The notes beneath the pieces are model-generated. The model had not been told where the DNA came from. It ran no database searches and worked only from the letters and a program-made list of their open reading frames with translations. From JACKEQ01 sp041389565 (GTDB lineage Bacteria; Myxococcota_A; UBA796; GCA-2862545): a stretch of DNA of 64,000 bases. The position numbers and the translations under genes were made by a program. Positions 8,335-17,282 of the stretch are shown one piece after another. The stretch lies in contig JAWKRP010000032.1 in NCBI GenBank assembly GCA_041389565.1, forward strand, positions 1-64,000, read 5' to 3'. Every line of letters starts with the position of its first letter. Positions within the stretch are counted from its first letter, which is position 1.

Positions 8335-9234
8335 ATGCTGCTGATCCCCCTGCTCGCGGTCGCCTCGGCCCAGGCCGAGCCCGAAGGCGCGCTCACGCGC
8401 CCGACGTACAGCTGGGTGCACGTGTCCGACCTCCCGGGCCGTCGGCCCACCGAAGACGCGCTCGGCCGGAGGCGGGTGCTGGAAGCGCGGCTCGAGCGTA
8501 AGGAGGGGCGAGCCCGGGCGCCACTGCTCCGGAAGAGCGCCGACCTGCTCGTGGCGGCGTCAGATGCCGTGTGGGTCGCGCAGCTCCGCCGGCTCGACTC
8601 CGCATGGGCCGACGGCGTGGCCTTCGAGCTCGACACGGCAGACGCCGACGCGCTGAGGGACGAGGCTCTGCGGCGGTACGAGTCCGCGATCGGGCTCCGT
8701 CCGGGGCGGTCGTCGGCGCAGGCTCGTCTGTCGGCAGGCCTGCTGAGACGGGAGCGTCGCGAGCTCGAGCCCGCGCGGGCCCATCTGGCGGCGGTGGTCG
8801 AGGGCCCCGCACCTCTACGCGTGCGCCGGAAGGCCGCCGTCGAGCTCGGCGAGATGGAGTTCGAGGCCGGCGACGTGCCGCGCGCGCTCGATGCCTACCG
8901 CGCGGCGGCGTCGCTCGCGGGCACCGACGAGCTTCGGGCGTACGCCGAGTACCGGATCGGCTGGTGCGAGTTCAACCTCGGCGAGTACGCGGCCGCTCGC
9001 GACAACCTCGTCCGGGCCGCTCGGCGTGCCCACGATCGTGCGCTGGCGGAGGAGGCGCGCCGGAACGCCATCCGGTTCGCTGCCCTGATCGACCTCCAGG
9101 AGGCTCTCGCGGTCGTCGACGAGGTGTGCGACGACGACCTGTGCGTGTCGGCGCAGCGCGAGCACCTGGCGGAGCTGCTCGACGAGAGCGGTAGAATACG
9201 CGCCGCCGCGGAGGTCCGGTCGCTCGAGCCCTGA
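8335..9234 (+). CDS. Secreted TPR-repeat protein
   Basis: 299 residues with a short signal peptide (MLLIPLLAVASAQA). From about residue 105 to the end it is alpha-helical with TPR-like pairs, for example DALRDEALRRYESAIGLRPG and AYAEYRIGWCEFNLGEYAAA, so roughly four to five repeats. No enzyme motif is present. It probably mediates protein contacts in the periplasm. It is the first of three co-directional envelope genes (8335-11176), with 16 and 9 bases between them. The start is the first ATG after the divergent 50-bp gap and has no Shine-Dalgarno. Confidence 0.72.
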   Translation: MLLIPLLAVASAQAEPEGALTRPTYSWVHVSDLPGRRPTEDALGRRRVLEARLERKEGRARAPLLRKSADLLVAASDAVWVAQLRRLDSAWADGVAFELDTADADALRDEALRRYESAIGLRPGRSSAQARLSAGLLRRERRELEPARAHLAAVVEGPAPLRVRRKAAVELGEMEFEAGDVPRALDAYRAAASLAGTDELRAYAEYRIGWCEFNLGEYAAARDNLVRAARRAHDRALAEEARRNAIRFAALIDLQEALAVVDEVCDDDLCVSAQREHLAELLDESGRIRAAAEVRSLEP

Positions 9235-9250
9235 TCCCGCAGGAGGGGCG

Positions 9251-10378
9251 ATGCGTCGGCAGACCGGAGAACAGGCGAGCGAGCAGGGGATTCCCGCAGC
9301 GGTGGGCGGGCTCGCGGGCGCAGGGCTCGCGGTCGCGCTGTCGGCCGGGCTCGTCGGGTGCCCCTGGTGGAGCCCGCCAGACGCCACCGACACGTCGGGG
9401 ATGAGCGGTCGGCTGGTCGACGCGAGCGGAGCCCCCGTGGTCGACCAGCTGGTCGAGACCGTCGAGTCGACCGTGCGGACGGGTCCGGACGGCGAGTTCG
9501 GCCTGTACTACAAGCCGCCCGACACCCACATCCACTTCACCCGCGACGACACGTGGTTCCGCCGCGCGTACCGCCCGGACGACGAAGGCACGGTGGTGGA
9601 GGTGCGCCTTCCCGAGACCCGCGCGCTCGACGTCGACTGCGGGGCGTTCACGTGCGCGCTCCAGCTCACCTGGGAGCTGGGTCCATCGTTCACCGCCCGG
9701 CGGAACGGGCGCTGCGAAGCCGGGAAGACCACCACGCTGCCGGGCTCTCCAGAGGGCGAGCCCACGGCCGTGAGCTGTCGCGAGAAGGTCACGGAGCCCG
9801 AGCTCGCCCTGTCGTGGCGCCGGGTGGGCAACCGGCTCGACCTGTTGCCGCCGCTCCGGGATCTCGTGGTGAAGGTGGTGGGCGACGAGGGGGTTCCGAC
9901 GTGCCAGGTGTACGTCGACGACACCCAGCTGGCGTCCCGCGACGACGGTGCGTTCACGGGGTCGGGTCGCGACGGCGCCGTGGTGCAGGCCGTCTGCGAG
10001 GGTCGGGCTGCGATTCCGGTGTCCGTGCCGCCGGGTGCGGGGGAGGTCGAGGTCGGGTGGATGAACGAAGGCCCGACGCTCCGCCCGCCGCCCGGCATGG
10101 AGCTCGACCGGCTGCAGCTCGTGCAGTCGGGCGGGTGGACGCTCCTCCATCGCGCGGATCGCGGTGGCGGGTTCGCGCTCCCGCCCTTGCCAGCGGGCTC
10201 CTACACGATCCAGCTGTACACGAGCGAGCCCGCCGAGGTGCCGGTCGACAAGCCGTCCGGGCTCGAGCACGGGGTCGTGGTCGGGCAGCTCCTCCCCGGA
10301 GGGCAGTATGCTGCGCACCTGGCGCTGGAGCACGACATCGGGGATGGCGTGCTCGACGCCACGCTGAACCGTGACTGA
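9251..10378 (+). CDS. Lipoprotein with carboxypeptidase-regulatory-like (CarboxypepD_reg) folds
   Basis: 375 residues with a strong Shine-Dalgarno (GGAGG) before the ATG. The lipobox is AGLVGC, with Cys37 as the lipidated residue. The mature part begins with a short Ser/Pro linker and a beta-sandwich segment (SGRLVDASGAPVVDQLV to GPDGEFGLYYKPP) typical of CarboxypepD_reg modules. A later segment (GGGFALPPLPAGSYTIQLY) has the same look. Six or more cysteines in the middle may form disulfides. No catalytic motif is seen. The adjacent OmpA lipoprotein suggests a shared outer-membrane location. Confidence 0.65.
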   Translation: MRRQTGEQASEQGIPAAVGGLAGAGLAVALSAGLVGCPWWSPPDATDTSGMSGRLVDASGAPVVDQLVETVESTVRTGPDGEFGLYYKPPDTHIHFTRDDTWFRRAYRPDDEGTVVEVRLPETRALDVDCGAFTCALQLTWELGPSFTARRNGRCEAGKTTTLPGSPEGEPTAVSCREKVTEPELALSWRRVGNRLDLLPPLRDLVVKVVGDEGVPTCQVYVDDTQLASRDDGAFTGSGRDGAVVQAVCEGRAAIPVSVPPGAGEVEVGWMNEGPTLRPPPGMELDRLQLVQSGGWTLLHRADRGGGFALPPLPAGSYTIQLYTSEPAEVPVDKPSGLEHGVVVGQLLPGGQYAAHLALEHDIGDGVLDATLNRD

Positions 10379-10387
10379 GGAGTCCTG

Positions 10388-11176
10388 ATGACGCTGATCA
10401 CCCTCGCGCTGCTCGCCTGTGTGCCGAAGGCCAAGTACGACCTGGCGCTCGCCGATGCCGCCACGAAGGGCCAGGAGATCGAGAGGCTCCAGGCCCGGGT
10501 GTCGGAGCTCGAAGGCGTGCAGCAGCGGCTCGAGTCCGACCTGGCGGCCGCGAACGCCGCCCTCGACGGCAAGCGTCGGGAGCTCGCGACGATGGCGTCG
10601 GAAGCGGGCGCGCTGGCGAAGAGCGTCGAGGAGATGGAGACGGCCCTCAGGGAGCTCGAGGAGCGCCGGGCGCGTGCCGAGGCCAACCTGAAGGCGTTCC
10701 GCGACCTCGTCGACCGGTTCAAGGCGATGATCGACGCGGGGACGCTGCGCGTGAAGGTGATCGACGGCCGCATGGTGGTCGAGCTCGCGACCGACATCCT
10801 GTTCCCGCCGGGCGGAGCCGGGCTGTCGGCCGACGGGAAGAAGGCCATCGAAGACGTGGCGGCCGTGCTCGCCTCCATCCCCGACCGGAAGTTCCAGGTG
10901 GCGGGCCACACCGACAACCAGCCCATCTCCACCGCGCAGTTCCCGAGCAACTGGTACCTCGGGAGCGCCCGGGCCATCGCGGTCACGTCGGTGCTCGTGA
11001 GCTCCGGTCTGAACGCGGAGCGGGTGAGCGCCGCGAGCTACGCGGAGTTCCAGCCCGCCGACTCGAACAAGACGAAGGAAGGGCGCGCGAACAACCGGCG
11101 CATCGAGATCATCGTGGTGCCCGACCTCTCGTCGATGCCGGGCTTCGACGAGCTCAAGGCGCTGGAGTCTCGCTGA
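10388..11176 (+). CDS. OmpA-family lipoprotein with coiled-coil stalk
   Basis: 262 residues. The lipobox is LALLAC, with Cys11. Residues about 20-110 are a long charged coiled coil (QEIERLQARVSELEGVQQ). Residues about 135-250 are an OmpA/MotB peptidoglycan-binding domain with DILFPPGGAGLS, VAGHTDNQPI and the conserved NNRRIEI. The plan resembles Pal with a spacer, so it probably tethers the outer membrane to peptidoglycan. A good GGAG precedes the ATG nine bases after the previous gene. The last 23 bases overlap the convergent lipoprotein gene at 11154. Confidence 0.88.
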   Translation: MTLITLALLACVPKAKYDLALADAATKGQEIERLQARVSELEGVQQRLESDLAAANAALDGKRRELATMASEAGALAKSVEEMETALRELEERRARAEANLKAFRDLVDRFKAMIDAGTLRVKVIDGRMVVELATDILFPPGGAGLSADGKKAIEDVAAVLASIPDRKFQVAGHTDNQPISTAQFPSNWYLGSARAIAVTSVLVSSGLNAERVSAASYAEFQPADSNKTKEGRANNRRIEIIVVPDLSSMPGFDELKALESR

Positions 11177-11738
11177 CCCACGCCAGCACGAGCTGGCCGT
11201 CGTCCTGCACGAACACCACGAGCTTCTCGTCGCCCTTCGTGAACGTGCGCATCTGAACGTCCGCGTTCGCGGCGTCGGGCAGCTCGGCGACCACCCATCC
11301 GTTCGCGGTGACCTCCGCGATCAGGGCGTCCAGCACGCCTTCCCGCTCGGTGAGGCTCGCGAGCACGAAGACGGTGCGCCGGTCCTCCGCCGCCTGCGAG
11401 CCAGCTGTGGTGAGCGTGGCGCCTGCGGGGAGCCCGACGGGGAAGTCGGTGGGCATCACGGCATGCTCGCCCGACCGCAGCTCCAGCGCGTCGGTCTTCA
11501 CGGCGAAGCCGTCGTCGGTGATCTCGAACAGCTCTGCATCGAGGCCCTGCTCCGCCATGGCTTCGAGGATCTCGCGCTCCACGACCTTCGTGACCTCGCG
11601 CTTGATCTCGTCGACCGCGCGCTGCTTGGCCTCCTCGACGCGTCGGTTCGCCGACTGCTTCGCGGAGTCGACCATGCCGCCGCACGCGAGCGCGAAGCCG
11701 ACCGCCAGCGCGAGCAGCCCCCGCGAGGCGGAGCTCAT
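11154..11738 (-). CDS. Lipoprotein of unknown function
   Basis: 194 residues with a lipobox at Cys19 (GFALACGG). A helical, charged stretch (residues 25-70, SANRRVEEAKQRAVDEIKREV) is followed by a small alpha/beta domain with DDGFAVKTDALELRSG and a terminal LVVFVQDDGQLVLAWVSE. No family is recognised. The ATG at 11738 overlaps the M18 aminopeptidase stop as ATGA, so the two are co-translated. The 3' end runs 23 bases into the convergent OmpA gene. Confidence 0.68.
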   Translation of the reverse strand: MSSASRGLLALAVGFALACGGMVDSAKQSANRRVEEAKQRAVDEIKREVTKVVEREILEAMAEQGLDAELFEITDDGFAVKTDALELRSGEHAVMPTDFPVGLPAGATLTTAGSQAAEDRRTVFVLASLTEREGVLDALIAEVTANGWVVAELPDAANADVQMRTFTKGDEKLVVFVQDDGQLVLAWVSETPAP

Positions 11739-13045
11739 GCGATGCGGGCCCGCTCGAAGAACTGCGCGAGCACGCGGGTCATCAGCGGGTGGTCTTCGGT
11801 GCCGCACATCTCCCGGGCGGAGTGCATCGACAGCATGGGGTTGCCGACGTCGACGGTGCGCACCCCCAGACGGCTCGCGAGGATGGGCCCGACCGTCGTG
11901 CCACAGGAGAGGTCGGACCGGTTCACGAACCACTGCACGGGCGTGTCGGTGCGCTCGCACAGGAGCATGAACATGGCTGCGGTGTCGGCGTCGGTTCCGT
12001 AGCGCTTGTTGGCGTTCTGCTTGATGACCGGGCCGCTGCCCATCTTCGGCATGTGTGTGCCGTCGTGCATCTCGGCGTGCGACGGGTGCACGGCATGCGC
12101 CATGTCGGCGCTCACCAGCCAGCTGTGCGCCAGCGAGCGCGAGAACGACCCGCGGCCCTTGGGCTCGGCGTTCCGGAGGATGAGCCGCAGGACCTCCTCG
12201 AGCGTGCGGCTGTTCGCTCCGCGACCGCTCAGGCTGCCGACCTCTTCGTGGTCGAACAGCGCCAGGATGCTCGTGGACTCGGGGATTCCGTGCGCCACGC
12301 TCTCGAGCAGGGCCTCCAGGCCGGCGTGACAGGACGCCAGGTTGTCGAGGCGCGCGCTGCACAGGAACTCGTCGTGGGCCCCGATGATGCGGGCGGGCGT
12401 GAGGTCGTACAACGAGAGATCCCACGTGAGCACGTCGGACGCCGCCACGCCGAGCTCGGCGGAGAGCACGGCACGCAGCGGGTCTTCGACGCCGTCGCCG
12501 TCGAGGCTGAACAGCGCGGGGAGCTCGGACTGGGCGTTGAGCTTGAGCCCGGTGCTGTTGACCTCGCGGTTGAGGTGGATGGCGATGTTGGGGATCCGGC
12601 ACACCGGCTTGTGGATGGTGACGAGCTCCTGGCGCAGCCCGTCGCCGTCGCGCACGGCGACCAGGCCCGCGAGGCCGAGGTCGCGGTCGGCCCACGTGGC
12701 GTTGATGGCGCCGCCGTACACCTCGACGGACAGGCGCACATAGCCGTGGCTGCGGACGTAGGGCTGCGGCTTCACGCGGAGGTTCGGGCTGTCGGTGTGG
12801 GCGGACACCATGCGGAACCCGGACTCGACGGCGGGCTTGCTGCCGACATGGAAGGCCACGAGCGAGCCGCCCTTGGCGACGTAGCCGCGGAACCCCGCGG
12901 GGAGCTCGGCGGGAGGTTGCCCGAGGTCGATGGGCTGGAACCCCTGGGCCACGAGCGCGGACACGGTGGTTCGGACGGCGTGGTTGGGGGTGGGCGAGGC
13001 GTCGAGGTAGGCCAGGAAGCGGTTCAGGAGGGCTTGTTTGTCCAT
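11735..13045 (-). CDS. M18-family aminopeptidase (aspartyl aminopeptidase type)
   Basis: 436 residues, typical for the family. These dodecameric zinc enzymes remove N-terminal, often acidic, residues in the cytoplasm. Visible metal and catalytic blocks are SAHTDSPNLRVKP (first zinc His and Asp), LFDHEEVGS (Glu/Glu), SARLDNLASC and, near the C-terminus, GTTVGPILA and MHSAREM. The start ATG at 13045 lacks a Shine-Dalgarno; TACCGA lies six bases upstream. It leads a two-gene unit with the small lipoprotein and is divergent from htpG across 84 bases. Confidence 0.93.
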   Translation of the reverse strand: MDKQALLNRFLAYLDASPTPNHAVRTTVSALVAQGFQPIDLGQPPAELPAGFRGYVAKGGSLVAFHVGSKPAVESGFRMVSAHTDSPNLRVKPQPYVRSHGYVRLSVEVYGGAINATWADRDLGLAGLVAVRDGDGLRQELVTIHKPVCRIPNIAIHLNREVNSTGLKLNAQSELPALFSLDGDGVEDPLRAVLSAELGVAASDVLTWDLSLYDLTPARIIGAHDEFLCSARLDNLASCHAGLEALLESVAHGIPESTSILALFDHEEVGSLSGRGANSRTLEEVLRLILRNAEPKGRGSFSRSLAHSWLVSADMAHAVHPSHAEMHDGTHMPKMGSGPVIKQNANKRYGTDADTAAMFMLLCERTDTPVQWFVNRSDLSCGTTVGPILASRLGVRTVDVGNPMLSMHSAREMCGTEDHPLMTRVLAQFFERARIA

Positions 13046-13129
13046 GGGGGGTCGGTATCCGGGAGCACACGGGGTTGCCACGGAGGGGTCGTTGCTTACC
13101 CTTCGCCTCCAACGGACATGGAGACACCG

Positions 13130-15004
13130 ATGACGGTCCAACACGGGTTCAAGGCCGAGGTCCAGCAGCTGCTGGAGCTCATGATCCACTCTGTCTACTC
13201 CGACCGTGAGGTCTTCCTCCGGGAGCTGGTGTCCAACGCGGCGGATGCGCTCGACAAGGTGCGCTTCGTGGCGCTCACCCGCAGCGACCTCGTCGAAGCG
13301 TACGACGTGCCCGGAATCCGCATCACGGCCGACGCCGAAGCGGGCACGGTCACCATCGAGGACGACGGCATCGGGCTCACCGAGGAGGAGGCCGTCGAGA
13401 ACCTCGGCACCATCGCGAAGTCCGGCACCAAGGCCTTTCTCGACGCCGTGAAGAACGAGGCGGGCGCGCCCAACCTGATCGGGCAGTTCGGTCTCGGCTT
13501 CTACTCGGCGTTCATGGTGGCCGACGAGGTCACCGTGGAGTCGCGGTCCGCGCTCCCCGACCAGAAGCCGATCCGCTGGGTGTCCGAGGGCAAGGGCTCG
13601 TTCAGCATCAGCGAGGGCGACCGCGAGACGCGCGGCACGAAGATCACGCTGAAGCTCCGCGAAGACGCCAAGGAGTTCGGCGAGGTTCCGCGCCTGTCGC
13701 ACATCGTGCGCAAGCACAGCAACTTCCTCGCGTGGCCAATCCAGGTCGACGGCCAGCAGGCCAACTCCGCGAAGGCGCTGTGGGCCGAGCCGCCCTCGCA
13801 GGTGTCCGACGACGAGGCGAACCAGTTCTACAAGACGGTGGCGATGGACTGGCGCGATCCGGCACTGCGCATCCACCTGTCGGTCGACAGCCCGTTCCAG
13901 TACCACGCGCTGCTGTTCGTGCCGGCGGAGCGCCCGTACGACCTGTTCAACCCCGAAGCGCCCCGCGGTCCGCGCCTGTACGCGAAGCGGGTGCTGATCG
14001 AGGAGCACGCGCGCGAGCTACTGCCCGACTGGCTGCGCTTCCTGCGCGGTGTGGTCGACTCGGAGGACATCGCGCTGAACGTGTCCCGCGAGATGGTCCA
14101 GAAGACCGCCGTGGTCCAGAAGATCCGGAAGGCCCTGACGAAGCGCGTCCTGAAGGACCTCGTGAGGTTCTCCGAGGCCGAGCCCGAGCCGACGGACGCC
14201 GGCGAAGAGGCGAAGCCCACGTACGACACGGTGTGGCGGGCGTTCGGCGCGCTGCTGAAGGAGGGCTACTACCACGAGCGTGCCGAGTGGGAAGACCAGC
14301 TCCTCCCGCTGCTCCGCTTCAACACCACCGCGCACGACGACGAAGACGGGCTGATGTCGCTCGCGCAGTACAAGGAGGCCATGCCCGAAGGCCAGGACAC
14401 GATCTGGTACCTGACGGCGGAGTCCCGCAAGGCGGCGCTGTCGAGCCCGCACCTCGAGGCCTTCAAGAAGCGCGGCTGGAACGTGCTCCTGCTCACCGAG
14501 ACGGTCGACGAGTGGTTCGTGAACGCGCTCCAGGAGTACGACGGGCTCCCCGTGAAGTCCGTGGCGCGCGGCGAGCTCGAGCTCACCGAAGACGAAGACG
14601 GCGCGGAGAAGGCCGACCTCACGGGCCTCACCCCGTGGCTGTCGGAGTTCCTGGGCGACTCCGTGGCGTCGGTGCGGGCGTCGAACCGCCTGACCGACAG
14701 CGCGGTGGTGCTGGTCGACGACGACCAGGGGCTGTCGTCGAACATGGAGCGCATCCTGCGTGCCGCCAACCAGGACGTGCACATGGGCGCCAAGCGCATC
14801 CTCGAGCTCAACCCGCGTCACCCGCTGATCGCGAACCTCGCGAAGCTGCACGAGTCCGACAAGAAGGACGACGCTGGCGAGCTCGCGCGGCTGCTGCTCG
14901 ACGACGCGATGCTGCTCGAGGGCACCGTGAAGGACCCGACGGCGATGGGCCGGCGCCTCCAGCAGCTGCTGGTGAAGGCGTCCGAGGCGGCGCTGGGCCG
15001 CTGA
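13130..15004 (+). CDS. htpG: Chaperone HtpG (bacterial Hsp90)
   Basis: 624 residues, the same length as E. coli HtpG. The GHKL ATPase domain shows HSVYSDREVFLRELVSNAADALDKVR, EDDGIGLTEEE, GTIAKSGTKAF and GQFGLGFYS. The middle domain has the catalytic Arg region (NVSREMVQ), and a C-terminal dimerisation domain is present. The start is the ATG at 13130, preceded at six bases by GGAG; an in-frame ATG at 13118 lacks such a site. It stands alone, ending at a hairpin before the convergent NYN gene. No CIRCE element is seen upstream. Confidence 0.97.
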   Translation: MTVQHGFKAEVQQLLELMIHSVYSDREVFLRELVSNAADALDKVRFVALTRSDLVEAYDVPGIRITADAEAGTVTIEDDGIGLTEEEAVENLGTIAKSGTKAFLDAVKNEAGAPNLIGQFGLGFYSAFMVADEVTVESRSALPDQKPIRWVSEGKGSFSISEGDRETRGTKITLKLREDAKEFGEVPRLSHIVRKHSNFLAWPIQVDGQQANSAKALWAEPPSQVSDDEANQFYKTVAMDWRDPALRIHLSVDSPFQYHALLFVPAERPYDLFNPEAPRGPRLYAKRVLIEEHARELLPDWLRFLRGVVDSEDIALNVSREMVQKTAVVQKIRKALTKRVLKDLVRFSEAEPEPTDAGEEAKPTYDTVWRAFGALLKEGYYHERAEWEDQLLPLLRFNTTAHDDEDGLMSLAQYKEAMPEGQDTIWYLTAESRKAALSSPHLEAFKKRGWNVLLLTETVDEWFVNALQEYDGLPVKSVARGELELTEDEDGAEKADLTGLTPWLSEFLGDSVASVRASNRLTDSAVVLVDDDQGLSSNMERILRAANQDVHMGAKRILELNPRHPLIANLAKLHESDKKDDAGELARLLLDDAMLLEGTVKDPTAMGRRLQQLLVKASEAALGR

Positions 15005-15028
15005 CCGGCCCCGACCGCGTCAGGCCGG
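15005..15028. terminator. Hairpin between convergent htpG and NYN genes
   Basis: CCGGCC (15005-15010) pairs with GGCCGG (15023-15028) across a 12-base loop directly after the htpG stop. There is no U-tract. It could serve either strand. Confidence 0.45.
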
Positions 15029-15032
15029 AGGA

Positions 15033-16016
15033 TCAGAGCTCGTCGTCTTCCGACGAGTCGATGGTCATCCGGCGGCGCCGGCCGATGCGGCGCACGGTCT
15101 CCGGAACCCGCATCTCGATGGTCTTCTCGTCGTCGTCGGAGCTCATCGGGGTCGACATCATCGGCGCGACCTCGGTGGGCTCGTCGGATGCCCGCAGGGC
15201 GGTCTTCCCGTCGACGGTGTAGGCCTCGACGGAGTGGACCTGCATGAGCCGCTGGAGCGACTGCCGGCGCTCCTCGGGGGCGTCGGGGATCGCGTGGCCC
15301 TTCCAGCGGTGGATGAAGTAGTGGGCACCGACGAAGCCGCCGCCCGCTGCGAAGTGGGCCTCGGCCCGGCGGAGCTCGCGGAGCATCTCGTTGTCGACCG
15401 TCTCGGGGGTGGCGATGGGGCCACTGCGCTCTTCGGACGACGGCACCGAGCTCGCGAGGTCGGGGTACGTGAACTCCTCGATGTGGTCGAGCAGATCGAT
15501 GTGGCTCCACGCGCTGCGGGTGAGCGCGCGCGACAGCCCGAAGTCACCGAACGTGGCGATCCAGGCCTTCTTGCCGAGCCCGTGCAGGGCTTCGAGACCC
15601 GGCGCGATGTCGAGGTCGCCCGAGAACACCACGGCGATGTCGAACGCGTCGCGTACGGCGAGCATGATCATGTCGGACACGAGCGACGTGTCGACCATCT
15701 TCTCTTCGGTGTACGCGATCACCCCGTTGCAGTGGGGGCATTCACGGGTGGTGGCGCGGCGGTTGAACCGGCGCACGAAGAACCCGGGCCGCCGCTCGAG
15801 CTCGTCGAGGAGGTCGGACAGGGCGTGCCGATCGCGGTTGTCGTCGTGAGGGTTCGGCACGCCCGTGTAGTAGTAGGCGGCGTGCATGGAGTCGCCATCG
15901 ACGCGCTTCACGACCCAGTCGGCGAGCGCCCCGTGATCGAGCCATCGGTCCTCCGCGGTACGGCGGAGGTCCTTCATGTGGTTCTTCCCATCGAAAAACA
16001 GAGCGACGCGCTGCAT
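15033..16016 (-). CDS. NYN-domain (LabA/DUF88-type) putative RNase
   Basis: 327 residues. Residues 1-190 form a PIN-like NYN domain, with VALFFDGKNH (Asp9), a zinc-knuckle-like ECPHC insert, EKMVDTSLVSDMIML and VVFSGDLDIAP; the acidic residues expected for metal-dependent RNA cleavage are present. The C-terminal third is charged and ends in an Arg-rich patch (RRIGRRRR) followed by an acidic tail (SSEDDEL). It is a single gene between htpG and the divergent gene at 16111. The RNA target is unknown. Confidence 0.82.
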   Translation of the reverse strand: MQRVALFFDGKNHMKDLRRTAEDRWLDHGALADWVVKRVDGDSMHAAYYYTGVPNPHDDNRDRHALSDLLDELERRPGFFVRRFNRRATTRECPHCNGVIAYTEEKMVDTSLVSDMIMLAVRDAFDIAVVFSGDLDIAPGLEALHGLGKKAWIATFGDFGLSRALTRSAWSHIDLLDHIEEFTYPDLASSVPSSEERSGPIATPETVDNEMLRELRRAEAHFAAGGGFVGAHYFIHRWKGHAIPDAPEERRQSLQRLMQVHSVEAYTVDGKTALRASDEPTEVAPMMSTPMSSDDDEKTIEMRVPETVRRIGRRRRMTIDSSEDDEL

Positions 16017-16110
16017 AGATCACACTCGATTCACAACGGCATCCCGATAACCGATTGGCTCCCGTCGCGCCGGGGTCCGCGTCGTCTCCGTCTCGTGCGA
16101 TGATGCCGCC

Positions 16111-17196
16111 GTGTTCGAGTTCCTCGCCCTCCTGCTCGGGATCACCCTCCCGGTCTCGGTCATCTACGTCGTGTTCAGCCGCGGGAAGCGGCAGCTCGAC
16201 GCGGCTGTGGCCTACCGGCAGGTGGCCCGCAACCTCGGCTTGAACCTCGACACCCGCGGTGTGAGCGTGCAGGGTCACCTGGGGGACCGGCGACTCTGGG
16301 TCGGCGAGGTGCTCGTGGGCCACGGCCCGGAGCGCCAGATCGCGATCTGGGGGGTGGTCGACATGGAGCGTCCGCTCTCTCTGGGCCTCCAGGTGCGCCG
16401 ACGGGGCCTGTCCGAGCGCGTCTTCCGGCGCGGTACCGGCCGCGGAGTGGAGCTCGGCGACGAAGTGCTCGACCGGCGCATCGAGCTGCTCGGCGACGAT
16501 CCGTCCCGGGTGCGCGCGCTGATGGGCGATCGCGAGGTGAAGGTGGCGCTCGCGGCCGTCATGGCGCGCTGGCCCGACATCGTCGTCACCGACTACAGCG
16601 TGCGCGTGCACCTGAAGCGCCCGGAGACCACCGAGCGCGGCCTGCAGGACCTCGTCGACAGCCTGCTCCGGCTCGCGGCGGCCCTCGAGCAGGCCCGACG
16701 GCAGGTGCCCGTGCCCGAGCGGCTCGCGACAGTCGCTGACGACTGGGGTCGGCTCGCTTCCGAGCTGGGCCTGGAGCACGAGGCGTGGCTCCCGGCCATG
16801 GTCGGCGTGCTCGACGAGCGACGGTTCGTGCTCACGACGTGGCGCGCGGATCAGGGCTACCAGGGGGATCTGCGGATCTACTTCCGCCCCCACCGGGAGC
16901 TCGGCCTGCGCGTCACTCCGCAGGTCGATCCCGATGGCTACTGGAGTGTCGGGCAGGACATCCAGTTCGGAGATCCCGACTTCGACCGGCTGTTCGTGAT
17001 CAAGGGCTGGGACCCGCAGCGCGTGCGCGACCTTCTGAACCCGGAGGTCCGGGGGGCTCTGCGCGATGCCCTGGAGAGCGGGCACATCCAGATCGACGAC
17101 CAGCGGCTGCACTTCCGCGACCTGCCGCTCGACGTTCCGTCGCTCCGCGAAGCCATCCGGCGCGCTCGCATCGTGGCGGACACGCTCGGCTGGTGA
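16111..17196 (+). CDS. Membrane-anchored protein of unknown function
   Basis: 361 residues from a GTG at 16111 without Shine-Dalgarno; GATGAT lies six bases before it. The N-terminus is a single transmembrane helix (FLALLLGITLPVSVIYVVF), followed by a soluble alpha/beta region without recognisable motifs. Two similar-looking halves are suggested by RLWVGEVLVG and RRFVLTTWRA, each followed by long Arg/Leu-rich helices. No family is identified. Its stop codon is the first TGA of a 30-bp repeat array, and the gene is convergent with the large repeat protein at 17283. Confidence 0.65.
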   Translation: MFEFLALLLGITLPVSVIYVVFSRGKRQLDAAVAYRQVARNLGLNLDTRGVSVQGHLGDRRLWVGEVLVGHGPERQIAIWGVVDMERPLSLGLQVRRRGLSERVFRRGTGRGVELGDEVLDRRIELLGDDPSRVRALMGDREVKVALAAVMARWPDIVVTDYSVRVHLKRPETTERGLQDLVDSLLRLAAALEQARRQVPVPERLATVADDWGRLASELGLEHEAWLPAMVGVLDERRFVLTTWRADQGYQGDLRIYFRPHRELGLRVTPQVDPDGYWSVGQDIQFGDPDFDRLFVIKGWDPQRVRDLLNPEVRGALRDALESGHIQIDDQRLHFRDLPLDVPSLREAIRRARIVADTLGW

Positions 17197-17280
17197 GTCC
17201 CGAGGGCTCGCAGTGACGGTCCGTGAGTCCCGAGGGCCACGCAGGGACGGTCCGTGAGTCCCGAGGGCCCGTGAGTCCCG
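17193..17280. repeat. 30-bp repeat array in a convergent gap, copy 1
   Basis: Nearly three units of GTGAGTCCCGAGGG followed by CCCGCAGGGACGGTCC: unit 1 at 17193-17222, unit 2 at 17223-17253 (one extra base), unit 3 truncated at 17254-17270, then GTGAGTCCCG. GGGAC and GTCCC can pair across a nine-base loop. The array begins on the stop codon of the upstream gene and runs to within two bases of the stop of the opposite gene. The same unit occurs at 43628-43708. Possible roles are two-way termination or a REP-like element. Confidence 0.85.
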
Positions 17281-17282
17281 GA

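Noticed and set aside
8972..10909. A 645-codon minus-strand frame across the TPR, lipoprotein and OmpA genes
   Set aside because: It is antisense to three genes with ribosome sites and signal peptides; its translation is low complexity.
17193..17280. Possible CRISPR array
   Set aside because: Units are directly adjacent with no spacers, and there are fewer than three complete units.
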